A stretch of 5,562 nt of DNA, from positions 1 to 5,562 of the forward strand of contig JADQBO010000088.1 in NCBI GenBank assembly GCA_016278585.1, written 5' to 3'. Position 1 is the first letter of the stretch, and every line of letters starts with the position of its first letter. Made by a program: the position numbers and the translations under genes. The DNA is from Desulfosporosinus sp. (GTDB lineage Bacteria > Bacillota > Desulfitobacteriia > Desulfitobacteriales > Desulfitobacteriaceae). This document shows positions 1 to 4,849 of the stretch, piece by piece. The notes under the pieces are model-generated. The model was not told where the DNA came from. It saw nothing but the letters and a program-made list of their open reading frames with translations, and did no database searches.

Positions 1-150
1 CACGGATTAGCCTTCTTGCAGGATGGCGAGAAGGGACCGCTGGCCAAGGATGGCCGAGTGTCCCTGTAGCCCGAAGACACTGTCTTCGCACGGATTAGCC
101 TTCTTGCAGGATGGCGAGAAGGGACCGCTGGCCAAGGATGGCCAAGTATC
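1..150. repeat. Two copies of an 88-bp-period hairpin-rich intergenic repeat
   Basis: Positions 1-62 recur at 89-150 with two substitutions (56 G to A at 144, 60 G to A at 148). The 26 bp between copies (63-88) end in an 8-bp perfect palindrome, cgaagaca/tgtcttcg (72-79/81-88). Each copy can form a 9-bp hairpin with one T.G wobble (11-19/26-34, loop of 6; copy two 99-107/114-122) and a ggcca/tggcc hairpin with loop agga (42-46/51-55; copy two 130-134/139-143). The window starts exactly at a copy boundary, so more copies may lie to the left. The 88-bp period is not a multiple of three, and an open frame crossing the array reads the two copies in different frames, which argues against coding. 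It looks like a dispersed or tandem intergenic element; its function is unknown. Confidence 0.85.
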
Positions 151-151
151 G

Positions 152-231
152 AAAAAAGATGAACGTCCGTTAAGGACCCCCATTTGCCTGCCCCCTAAAG
201 CCTAAAATAAGGGTCACAGCGGCGTTCATCT
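152..231 (-). terminator. Candidate intrinsic terminator or structured RNA with T-run, downstream of fin
   Basis: Read on the minus strand, the 9-nt arm agatgaacg (231-223) is complementary to cgttcatct (165-157), and the second arm runs directly into a stretch of six T (157-152). The 57-nt interior contains a small gtcc/ggac hairpin (177-174/168-165) that partly competes with the outer stem. A stem followed at once by a T-run is what an intrinsic terminator looks like, and it would end the pth-fin transcript before the repeats. The loop is unusually long for a simple terminator, so a regulatory RNA ahead of a gene beyond the left edge is an alternative. Confidence 0.45.
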
Positions 232-242
232 ACATTTAGCCT

Positions 243-280
243 GCCTAGTCGCTGATCAAGCTTAAAAGCCAACGCTAGGC
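243..280 (-). other. Hairpin immediately downstream of fin
   Basis: On the minus strand gcctagcgttgg (280-269) pairs with tcagcg plus ctaggc (255-250 and 248-243), leaving one bulged A (249) and a 13-nt loop. Two of the twelve pairs are G.U and become A/C mismatches on the opposite strand, so the fold is favoured in the RNA sense to fin. It begins six bases after the fin stop codon and has no T-run behind it. It may be a 3'-end stabilising structure or the first half of a compound terminator with the T-run stem further left. Confidence 0.4.
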
Positions 281-286
281 CTTCAT

Positions 287-463
287 TTAATGATATACGT
301 TACTAGGCTCTGTTTCCATGTCGCGCACACAATCTGTACATAGCGCGTACGCTACATTTCCAACGATATCCATTATAGGATGCGAGTCATGGCTGGTCAA
401 GTCATCTAACTCGATCTCTCCAATAATTCGATCACAAGCATGACATACCTTGAAGATCATCAT
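287..463 (-). CDS. fin: Fin-like (YabK/DUF2757) small zinc-ribbon protein, putative anti-sigma-F factor
   Basis: This 58-residue protein begins MMIFKVCHACDRIIGEIE. It has two CxxC knuckles, C7/C10 and C42/C45, spaced as in a small zinc ribbon. B. subtilis Fin (YabK) has the same layout, an N-terminal CRHCGVKVGSLE-like segment and a second CxxC near residues 55-60, and its gene lies between spoVC/pth and mfd. Here the gene likewise directly follows pth, 60 bp after its stop codon. In B. subtilis, Fin is made in the forespore, binds sigma-F and helps the switch to sigma-G. The start is set by a strong Shine-Dalgarno ggaggtga (478-471), 7 nt before ATG 463. A second in-frame ATG follows at once, so either could be used. 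The assignment rests on the cysteine pattern, size and synteny; the anti-sigma role is inferred. Confidence 0.8.
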   Translation of the reverse strand: MMIFKVCHACDRIIGEIELDDLTSHDSHPIMDIVGNVAYALCTDCVRDMETEPSNVYH

Positions 464-487
464 CCCGTAATCACCTCCCTTAGCTAG

Positions 488-517
488 TAGAATTACCTCT
501 AGCCTAGGAGGTTATAC
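488..517 (-). promoter_or_regulatory. Candidate forespore (sigma-F/sigma-G type) promoter for fin
   Basis: On the minus strand a GTATA -35 box (517-513) is followed by a 15-nt spacer and GGTAATTCTA (497-488). This resembles the sigma-F -10 pattern GGnnAnAnTr with one clear mismatch. Taken with an 18-nt spacer, AATTCTA matches most of the sigma-G CATnnTA pattern. The predicted start near 481 would give a very short leader running straight into the fin Shine-Dalgarno. B. subtilis fin is known to be a forespore gene, which fits. The consensus sequences are from memory and such short matches can arise by chance. Confidence 0.5.
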
Positions 518-523
518 TCTGCC

Positions 524-1081
524 TCAACGATGATATAAATTCATAGCCCGTTCAGATTCCCCTTTAATCCATAAATAAGCTGCTTTTTCGGCACGCCCTA
601 ATACCTCATCTAACAATCCAAGCTCATCCTCAGCGAAGGGAGAAAGTACATAGCGCGCAGGGTCCCACTCTTTTGGTGGACGGCCTATCCCTAGTTTTAA
701 TCTCCATAGTTTTTCTGATTGTGATTCAATTTGAATGGATTTAATACCATTATGTCCACCTGCGCTTCCCTGGTCACGTAAGCGGATCTTACCCAACGGT
801 AAATCCATATCATCCTGAACAATCAGTAAATCCTCTCGAGCAACTTTATAGAAATTGATAAGTTCACTGACTGAACGACCGCTTAAATTCATAAATGTTT
901 GAGGCTTTAAGAGAAGTAGCCGCTCCCCCTCTACCTGCCCTTCTGCTAATAATCCCTGGAACTTAGTCCGAAATTGCAGTTTATGGACCTCTGCTAGAAG
1001 ATCTACCAGTAAAAAACCAATATTATGGCGCGTCTCAGCATATTGGGAACCAGGGTTTCCCAGTCCAACAATAACCTTCAT
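524..1081 (-). CDS. pth: Peptidyl-tRNA hydrolase
   Basis: This cytosolic enzyme cleaves the ester bond of peptidyl-tRNAs released from stalled ribosomes and recycles the tRNA; the B. subtilis homologue is SpoVC. The 185-residue protein has the family signature at its N-terminus, VGLGNPG followed by TRHNIGF, with the catalytic His at residue 19 and Asn9. FMNLSG follows with Asn65, then QDDMDLPLG with Asp90, and GSAGGHNGIKS with Asn111, matching E. coli N68, D93 and N114. Length is normal. I start at ATG 1081 because ggaggag (1094-1088) lies 6 nt upstream. A longer frame from a TTG at 1096 would begin on top of that Shine-Dalgarno and add five residues not expected in the family. fin follows on the same strand. 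prs is upstream on the same strand, but an opposing gene separates them, so pth probably has its own promoter in 1082-1170. I could not identify one convincingly. Confidence 0.96.
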   Translation of the reverse strand: MKVIVGLGNPGSQYAETRHNIGFLLVDLLAEVHKLQFRTKFQGLLAEGQVEGERLLLLKPQTFMNLSGRSVSELINFYKVAREDLLIVQDDMDLPLGKIRLRDQGSAGGHNGIKSIQIESQSEKLWRLKLGIGRPPKEWDPARYVLSPFAEDELGLLDEVLGRAEKAAYLWIKGESERAMNLYHR

Positions 1082-1099
1082 TCTAATCTCCTCCAAGCA

Positions 1100-1136
1100 T
1101 ATTCATAGAATACTATGAATACATTCTTTTAAGAAT
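1100..1136. promoter_or_regulatory. Two adjacent dyads in the divergent pth / PRC-barrel intergenic region
   Basis: The 89-bp region between the two divergent start codons holds a perfect 9-bp inverted repeat, tattcatag (1100-1108) and ctatgaata (1113-1121), around aata. Immediately beside it is a second dyad, attctt/aagaat (1123-1128/1131-1136), around tt. Perfect symmetry in the only control region for two divergent genes suggests an operator or a hairpin. It lies only six bases upstream of the pth Shine-Dalgarno, so in pth mRNA it would be a leader hairpin. A+T richness raises the chance of coincidence, and no clear -35/-10 pair was found on either strand. Confidence 0.4.
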
Positions 1137-1170
1137 AAGAAACAAATCATTACTAATAAGGGGGTGAACT

Positions 1171-1902
1171 ATGAAACCCAGCCGAAAGTTTTTATCATTA
1201 CCGATTATTTCCCTGAAGGAAGGTCAACAACTCGGTTATGTAAAAAGCTTAATTCTGAATGCAAGCACGAAGTCCCTAGCCGCAATCGTAGTGGATCCTA
1301 AAGGTTTTTTTAAGGATCAGCGCATTATACCCTATGCTAAAGTGGTTAGTGTTGGTGATGATGCAATCACCATTAACACGGAATCTCACGTTGAAAAGTC
1401 CTCAAGTCTCCCCGAATTATTAGAGTTGGTCAAAGAAAAACTGACCATCATTGGAACAAAGATGGTCACAGAGACAGGTAAAACCCTCGGAACAGCTGAC
1501 GAATACTATGTCGATCCAAGTACTGGGCATATCACCCAAATCCAAATTTCTGGTGGCAAATTTGAGGGTTTTCTAAACGGCAAGGCGTGGATTGCTGCAG
1601 AATACATCACTACCATCGGACATGACGTTATTGTAATCCAAAAAGGAAGCGAAAACGCTCTAACCATGGCTGACAAAGGGCTTAGTGATTCCTTCAAAAA
1701 CTTACTTCACTCAACCTCTAATCTAGCCTCCGAAACAACCCACACCATCAGTCACTACTTTAAAAAAGGTAGAGTAACACCCGTCTCTCAAGCTTCCACT
1801 GATAAAGCACCTGTCCCCTTTCAAGAAACTGAAACTGAAACTATCCCATCAACTGAACAAACCATCTCAGAAATGCCTACAACCAAAGACCCCCAGGGGT
1901 GA
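1171..1902 (+). CDS. Protein with two PRC-barrel domains
   Basis: This 243-residue protein has two tandem PRC-barrel-like units, roughly residues 5-72 and 92-157. Each has the beta-rich pattern of a short strand, a G-x-x-L/V-G turn (QQLGYVKSL; KTLGTADEY) and a strand such as LAAIVVDP or ITQIQIS. A helical linker (about 80-90) joins them. The remaining ~75 residues are low-complexity, rich in Ser, Thr, Glu and Gln, probably disordered. No signal peptide or membrane segment is visible, so it is probably cytosolic. PRC barrels occur in the RimM ribosome-maturation factor, photosynthetic reaction centre H subunit and small sporulation-associated proteins such as YlmC/YmxH; the biochemical role here is unknown. 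The start at ATG 1171 is supported by aagggggtga (1158-1167). It is the only plus-strand gene, convergent with prs (16 bp between stops) and divergent from pth. It sits where Bacillus carries ctc (L25-type protein), to which it shows no resemblance. Confidence 0.85.
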   Translation: MKPSRKFLSLPIISLKEGQQLGYVKSLILNASTKSLAAIVVDPKGFFKDQRIIPYAKVVSVGDDAITINTESHVEKSSSLPELLELVKEKLTIIGTKMVTETGKTLGTADEYYVDPSTGHITQIQISGGKFEGFLNGKAWIAAEYITTIGHDVIVIQKGSENALTMADKGLSDSFKNLLHSTSNLASETTHTISHYFKKGRVTPVSQASTDKAPVPFQETETETIPSTEQTISEMPTTKDPQG

Positions 1903-1920
1903 TGCCCGGGGGTCTTCTTT
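1886..1920 (+). terminator. Intrinsic terminator of the PRC-barrel gene, overlapping its stop codon
   Basis: Arms aagaccccc (1886-1894) and gggggtctt (1908-1916) form a 9-bp G+C-rich stem with a 13-nt loop, followed by a short T-rich tail (tcttcttt). The stem begins inside the coding sequence, so the final residues (K-D-P-Q-G) are encoded by the stem and loop, and the TGA (1900-1902) lies in the loop. The tail touches the prs stop codon (1919-1921). On the minus strand the same stem follows prs, but what lies behind it there is not T-rich, so termination in that direction is likely weaker. Confidence 0.8.
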
Positions 1921-2860
1921 AACTGAAAAGTTTACTAACCGAAAGATCCTCGTGAATGCGGACAATAGCCTCACCCAAGAGTGGAGCTACGGACAATACT
2001 TTGATCCGAGGAATCACTTTCTCTGGGCCTAAAGGAATGGTATTTGTCACAACCAATTCACGAATAACCGAGTTTGCTATACGTTCAATAGCGGGTCCTG
2101 ATAACACAGGATGGGTACAGCAAGCATACACTTCCTTAGCCCCCCGCTCGATAAGAGCTTGAGCTCCCTGGGTAATCGTTCCGGCCGTATCGATTATGTC
2201 ATCGATCATAATCACAGTCCTACCTTTTAGCTCCCCAATGACATGCATGATTTCCGAAACATTGGGTTCCGGTCGCCGTTTATCGATAATAGCAAGAGTA
2301 GCTCCAATCCGTTCAGCTAAGTCTCTAGCACGTGTAACTCCACCTAAATCTGGAGAAACGACACAGAGATTCTCCAATCCTTTATCCCTAAAATACTCAG
2401 CTAGAATAGGGACACCTGGCAAGTGATCAAGTGGAATATCAAAGAATCCTTGAATCGCTGGAGCGTGTAAGTCCATAGTTACTACCCGATCCGCGCCTGC
2501 TGTGGTTATTAGATTGGCCATTAATTTAGCTGTAATTGGGTCTCGAGCTTTCGTCTTACGTTCTTGACGCGCATAACCATAATAGGGCATAACGGCAGTA
2601 ATACGCCGTGCTGAAGCCCTCCGCATAGCGTCAATCATAATCAATAATTCCATGATGTTATCATTCGTCGGATAGCAGGTGGGTTGAACAACATAAACAT
2701 CTGCCCCTCGAACGCTCTCATCTATCGCTAGGCAAGTCTCCCCATCTTGGAAACGTTTAATTTTTGCTTCACCCATCGGAACTCCTAGATAGTCTACAAT
2801 TTCTTGCGCCAACGAACGATTAGCATTCCCACAAAAAATCTTAAATTCTTTTGCTGCCAT
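1919..2860 (-). CDS. prs: Ribose-phosphate pyrophosphokinase (PRPP synthetase, class I)
   Basis: The enzyme transfers pyrophosphate from ATP to ribose 5-phosphate, giving PRPP for purine, pyrimidine, His, Trp and NAD synthesis in the cytosol. The 313-residue protein is full length. It carries FQDGE (37-41), PYYGYARQERK with the flexible catalytic loop around 92-107, the cation-binding DLHA (130-133, His132) ahead of IQGFFDIPLDHL (136-147), KRRP (194-197), and the PRPP-binding DDIIDTAGT (220-228). It ends in the typical SVSKLFS. One departure: residue 135 in DLHAPxIQ is Ala where B. subtilis has Gln. Translation starts at ATG 2860, 15 bp after the glmU stop codon. The only Shine-Dalgarno-like sequence, aggggg, begins within that stop codon with an unusually long 11-nt spacing that includes a run of seven A, so coupling to glmU is likely. 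The product links to PurR in this window, which senses PRPP. Confidence 0.97.
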   Translation of the reverse strand: MAAKEFKIFCGNANRSLAQEIVDYLGVPMGEAKIKRFQDGETCLAIDESVRGADVYVVQPTCYPTNDNIMELLIMIDAMRRASARRITAVMPYYGYARQERKTKARDPITAKLMANLITTAGADRVVTMDLHAPAIQGFFDIPLDHLPGVPILAEYFRDKGLENLCVVSPDLGGVTRARDLAERIGATLAIIDKRRPEPNVSEIMHVIGELKGRTVIMIDDIIDTAGTITQGAQALIERGAKEVYACCTHPVLSGPAIERIANSVIRELVVTNTIPLGPEKVIPRIKVLSVAPLLGEAIVRIHEDLSVSKLFS

Positions 2861-2875
2861 GCCTTTTTTTGCCCC

Positions 2876-4237
2876 CTATTTCATCTTTTCGCGATGCCAA
2901 TGTTCCTTAACCATCTGCTGGCCCCGTTCAACTACCAAGGCTTTCTCAGGAACATTCTTCGTGATAGTAGACCCTGCACCAGTAACGGCATAGTCCCCTA
3001 TTTCCAGCGGAGCTACTAAATTTGTATTACTGCCAATAAAGGCATGAGCACCGATTTTAGTTGGATGTTTCTTAACTCCATCGTAGTTACAGGTAATTGT
3101 ACCCGCTCCAATATTAGCAGATTTTCCGATGTGGGTATCTCCAATATAACTCAAATGGGGTACTTTCGCCCCGGTTTCGATCCAACTATTTTTGATTTCC
3201 ACAAAGTCTCCTACTTTTACTTCTGCTTCAAGCTTTGTGCCCGGTCTCAAATAACTAAAGGGTCCAATGTGACATCGTTCTCCGATCAACGCCTCTTTAG
3301 CAACGGTATAGGTTACTTCGGAACCACATCCCACTATACAATTATCCATACTAGTTTGAGGCCCGATCACAGCATCCTCTTCAATCCGAGTTTTCCCCGA
3401 TAACCGTGTAAAGGGTAAAATCGTAACATCCTGTGCCAGTACTACTTCTGTATCAATAAAGGTTGATGCAGGATCCACAATCGTGACCCCTTCCGCCATC
3501 CAGTGCTCTAGGATACGTTTACGAACAATCCCTTCTGCTTCAGCCAATTGCCCACGACTATTAATGCCTAACGCTTCATGGGAATTCGCAGTGCAATATG
3601 TCACTACCTTTTCTCCATGCTTAAGTAAAATGTCAAAGACTTCTGTTAGGTAATATTCCCCTTGTGCATTCTCAGTTGTTATTTTCCGCAGAGCCTCTTT
3701 AAGTGCCGATCCCTTAAAACAGTATGTCCCAGTGTTAATTTCAATTATGTTTCGTTGCTCAGGAGTTGCGTCTTTTTCCTCAACAATTTTAGAAAGGTTT
3801 TCACCTTCTTTAACAATCCGACCATAACCAAAAGGCTGATCCATATAAGCCGTTAAGACTGTGGCACTAGCCCCTTGTATCTGATGCGATTCAACAAGTG
3901 CATTTAAGGTTTCGGATTTCAGCAAGGGCTGATCACCACTTAGGACTAGAATGGTCTGCTCACCCTCAAGATAAGGTAAAGCTTGCATGACAGCATGTCC
4001 CGTGCCGAGTTGCTCTGTCTGAACAACGATCTCAGCTCGTTTGTTTATATGGGCTTCAATTACTTCTCGGCCATGCCCTACAATAACTAGAGAACGTTTA
4101 ACCCCAGCTTGACCCACCATATCTAGGACATGTTCAATGAGGGTTTTCCCAGCCAATGAATGCATGACTTTCGGCAACTTAGATTTCATTCTTGTTCCTT
4201 TTCCTGCCGCCATGATTACCGCTACCAAATTAGACAT
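2876..4237 (-). CDS. glmU: Bifunctional UDP-GlcNAc pyrophosphorylase / glucosamine-1-phosphate N-acetyltransferase
   Basis: GlmU carries out the last two steps of UDP-GlcNAc synthesis: acetylation of glucosamine 1-phosphate, then uridylyl transfer. UDP-GlcNAc feeds peptidoglycan and other wall polymers. The 453 residues match family length. The N-terminal Rossmann-like half has IMAAGKGTRM (8-17), LPKVMH (21-26), QLGTGHA (76-82), the Mg-binding SGDQPLL (Asp102), GYGRIV (137-142) and EEKDAT (153-158), with Asn226 as second metal ligand. The C-terminal half is a left-handed beta-helix of hexapeptide repeats. It has RPGTKL (Arg331), FVEIKNS (Lys349), the catalytic His361 in KVPHLSYIGD, and ITCNYDG (Asn384, Tyr385). 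Residue roles are by alignment to E. coli GlmU from memory. ATG 4237 is preceded by ggagg (4253-4249), 11 nt away. It is the first gene of a glmU-prs unit with its own promoter. Its start codon lies in the loop of a small A+T-rich hairpin. Confidence 0.98.
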   Translation of the reverse strand: MSNLVAVIMAAGKGTRMKSKLPKVMHSLAGKTLIEHVLDMVGQAGVKRSLVIVGHGREVIEAHINKRAEIVVQTEQLGTGHAVMQALPYLEGEQTILVLSGDQPLLKSETLNALVESHQIQGASATVLTAYMDQPFGYGRIVKEGENLSKIVEEKDATPEQRNIIEINTGTYCFKGSALKEALRKITTENAQGEYYLTEVFDILLKHGEKVVTYCTANSHEALGINSRGQLAEAEGIVRKRILEHWMAEGVTIVDPASTFIDTEVVLAQDVTILPFTRLSGKTRIEEDAVIGPQTSMDNCIVGCGSEVTYTVAKEALIGERCHIGPFSYLRPGTKLEAEVKVGDFVEIKNSWIETGAKVPHLSYIGDTHIGKSANIGAGTITCNYDGVKKHPTKIGAHAFIGSNTNLVAPLEIGDYAVTGAGSTITKNVPEKALVVERGQQMVKEHWHREKMK

Positions 4238-4246
4238 AATCTAATT
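4228..4246 (-). other. Small hairpin presenting the glmU start codon
   Basis: On the minus strand aattaga (4246-4240) pairs with tctaatt (4234-4228), leaving the 5-nt loop TTATG, which contains the glmU ATG. Six of the seven pairs are A-T, so the fold is weak. It may be a mild translation-initiation control or chance in A+T-rich sequence. Confidence 0.3.
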
Positions 4247-4293
4247 CGCCTCCAGCTTTAGTTTAACCTCTACTTATTTTATATACCCGTAAA

Positions 4294-4322
4294 AGTATAA
4301 CTTTAGGTTGGCATAAGTGCAA
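4294..4322 (-). promoter_or_regulatory. Weaker secondary promoter candidate upstream of glmU
   Basis: TATACT (4299-4294) is a five-of-six match to the sigma-A -10 box, and TTGCAC (4322-4317) lies 17 nt upstream with only its TTG conserved. It would start transcription about 55 bp before glmU, downstream of the stronger promoter at 4344-4373. The -35 is poor, so this is a possibility only. Confidence 0.25.
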
Positions 4323-4343
4323 CTAAGACTTTCACTAGTCATA

Positions 4344-4373
4344 TTTATACCCCAAATGTCATTCATTCGTCAA
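4344..4373 (-). promoter_or_regulatory. Sigma-A-type promoter for glmU-prs
   Basis: On the minus strand TTGACG (4373-4368) and TATAAA (4349-4344) are separated by 18 nt. Each matches five of six consensus bases, so this is a strong vegetative-type promoter. Transcription would start near 4337, about 100 nt before the glmU start codon. Its position after the spoVG hairpin suggests glmU-prs is transcribed independently of spoVG. Confidence 0.7.
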
Positions 4374-4405
4374 ATTAGGCAAAAATCCTCTATTTGTTAT
4401 TAATT

Positions 4406-4459
4406 TTTAGACATATTGAAGGAGACCTAGCTAACGAGGTCCCCTTCAATATGTCTAAA
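4406..4459 (-). terminator. Long hairpin downstream of spoVG, probable transcription end
   Basis: Positions 4459-4437 and 4428-4406 are complementary over 23 pairs with an 8-nt loop, beginning 14 bp after the spoVG stop codon. The only non-Watson-Crick position (4442/4423) is a G.U pair in minus-strand RNA but an A/C mismatch in plus-strand RNA, so the structure is most stable in the transcript sense to spoVG. There is no clean T-run behind it; the core stem is followed by ttcaatatgtc. It could be a terminator with a weak tail, an RNase III-type processing site or a 3'-end stabiliser. Confidence 0.6.
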
Positions 4460-4473
4460 TCAACAAGCATTTT

Positions 4474-4728
4474 TCAAATGGCTTCTTGATAAGCTTTCAA
4501 AACTGCCGTTTGAATCACTTCTCGCGCCACAGCTGAAATGGGATGGGCGATATCACGAAATTCCCCTTCAGGAGTTTTACGGCTAGGCATTGCTACAAAA
4601 ATACCATTCATACCTTCAACAACTTTGACATCATGGACAACAAAAGCATTATCAAAGGTCACAGAGACGACCGCTTTCATTTTTCCTTCAGTATTGATCT
4701 TCCGAACCCGCACATCGGTAATATTCAT
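4474..4728 (-). CDS. spoVG: Septation / regulatory protein SpoVG
   Basis: SpoVG is a small DNA/RNA-binding regulator: in B. subtilis it affects asymmetric septation and spore cortex formation, and in other Firmicutes virulence and capsule genes. The 84-residue product opens with MNITDVRVRKIN and carries the highly conserved family core, FVVHDVKVVEG (29-39), NGIFVAMPSRKTPEGEFRD (41-59) and IAHPI (60-64), followed by the C-terminal helix. It lacks the acidic tail of the 97-residue B. subtilis protein, which is common in shorter homologues. ATG 4728 has gggtggtga (4743-4735) 6 nt upstream. It is preceded by a sigma-H promoter and followed by a long hairpin, so it appears to be a single-gene unit. 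The Bacillus gene yabJ, normally between purR and spoVG, is absent; only 121 bp of A+T-rich DNA lie between them. Confidence 0.97.
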   Translation of the reverse strand: MNITDVRVRKINTEGKMKAVVSVTFDNAFVVHDVKVVEGMNGIFVAMPSRKTPEGEFRDIAHPISAVAREVIQTAVLKAYQEAI

Positions 4729-4769
4729 TATGAATCACCACCCTTCATTTTCCGGGCTTATTCATAATA

Positions 4770-4798
4770 ATATTCTCTGTATGGTAAAAAAATCCTGC
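4770..4798 (-). promoter_or_regulatory. Sigma-H promoter of spoVG
   Basis: On the minus strand GCAGGATTT (4798-4790) and AGAGAATAT (4778-4770) are separated by 11 nt. This fits every position of the sigma-H pattern RnAGGAwww - 11/12 nt - RnnGAATww as I remember it. The -35 element appears to be the same GCAGGATTT as in the B. subtilis spoVG promoter, a classical sigma-H target. The A+T-rich stretch just upstream (about 4800-4850) recalls the AbrB-bound upstream region of the Bacillus promoter, though AbrB control here is only inferred. The transcript would begin near 4763, about 35 nt before the spoVG start codon. Confidence 0.85.
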
Positions 4799-4849
4799 TT
4801 TAGTTTAAGGAAAATTTAATTAACTTTAAGAAAAATAGTTTGAATAAGT

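Noticed and set aside
1..150. A CRISPR array
   Set aside because: There are only two visible units, the repeat is about 62 bp, the single spacer is mostly a palindrome, and no cas gene is present.
23..205. A 60-codon open frame on the plus strand across the repeats
   Set aside because: It reads the two near-identical repeat copies in different frames, has no ribosome binding site and gives no recognisable protein. It is a by-product of the repeat.
1082..1096. A TTG start for pth five codons upstream
   Set aside because: It would place the start codon on the Shine-Dalgarno ggaggag that serves ATG 1081, and the extra residues do not fit the family N-terminus.
1088..1170. Sigma-A promoters for pth or the PRC-barrel gene
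   Set aside because: Candidate boxes such as TTGTTT with TATTCA match only about three bases in the -35, so none is convincing enough to list.
4538..4819. Plus-strand open frames over spoVG, and similar frames opposite prs, glmU and purR
   Set aside because: They lie antisense to clear, conserved genes, lack ribosome binding sites and have no recognisable motifs.
4800..4849. A terminator for purR
   Set aside because: The region is A+T-rich with short aactt/aagtt and ttaattaa symmetries, but no G+C stem followed by a T-run.
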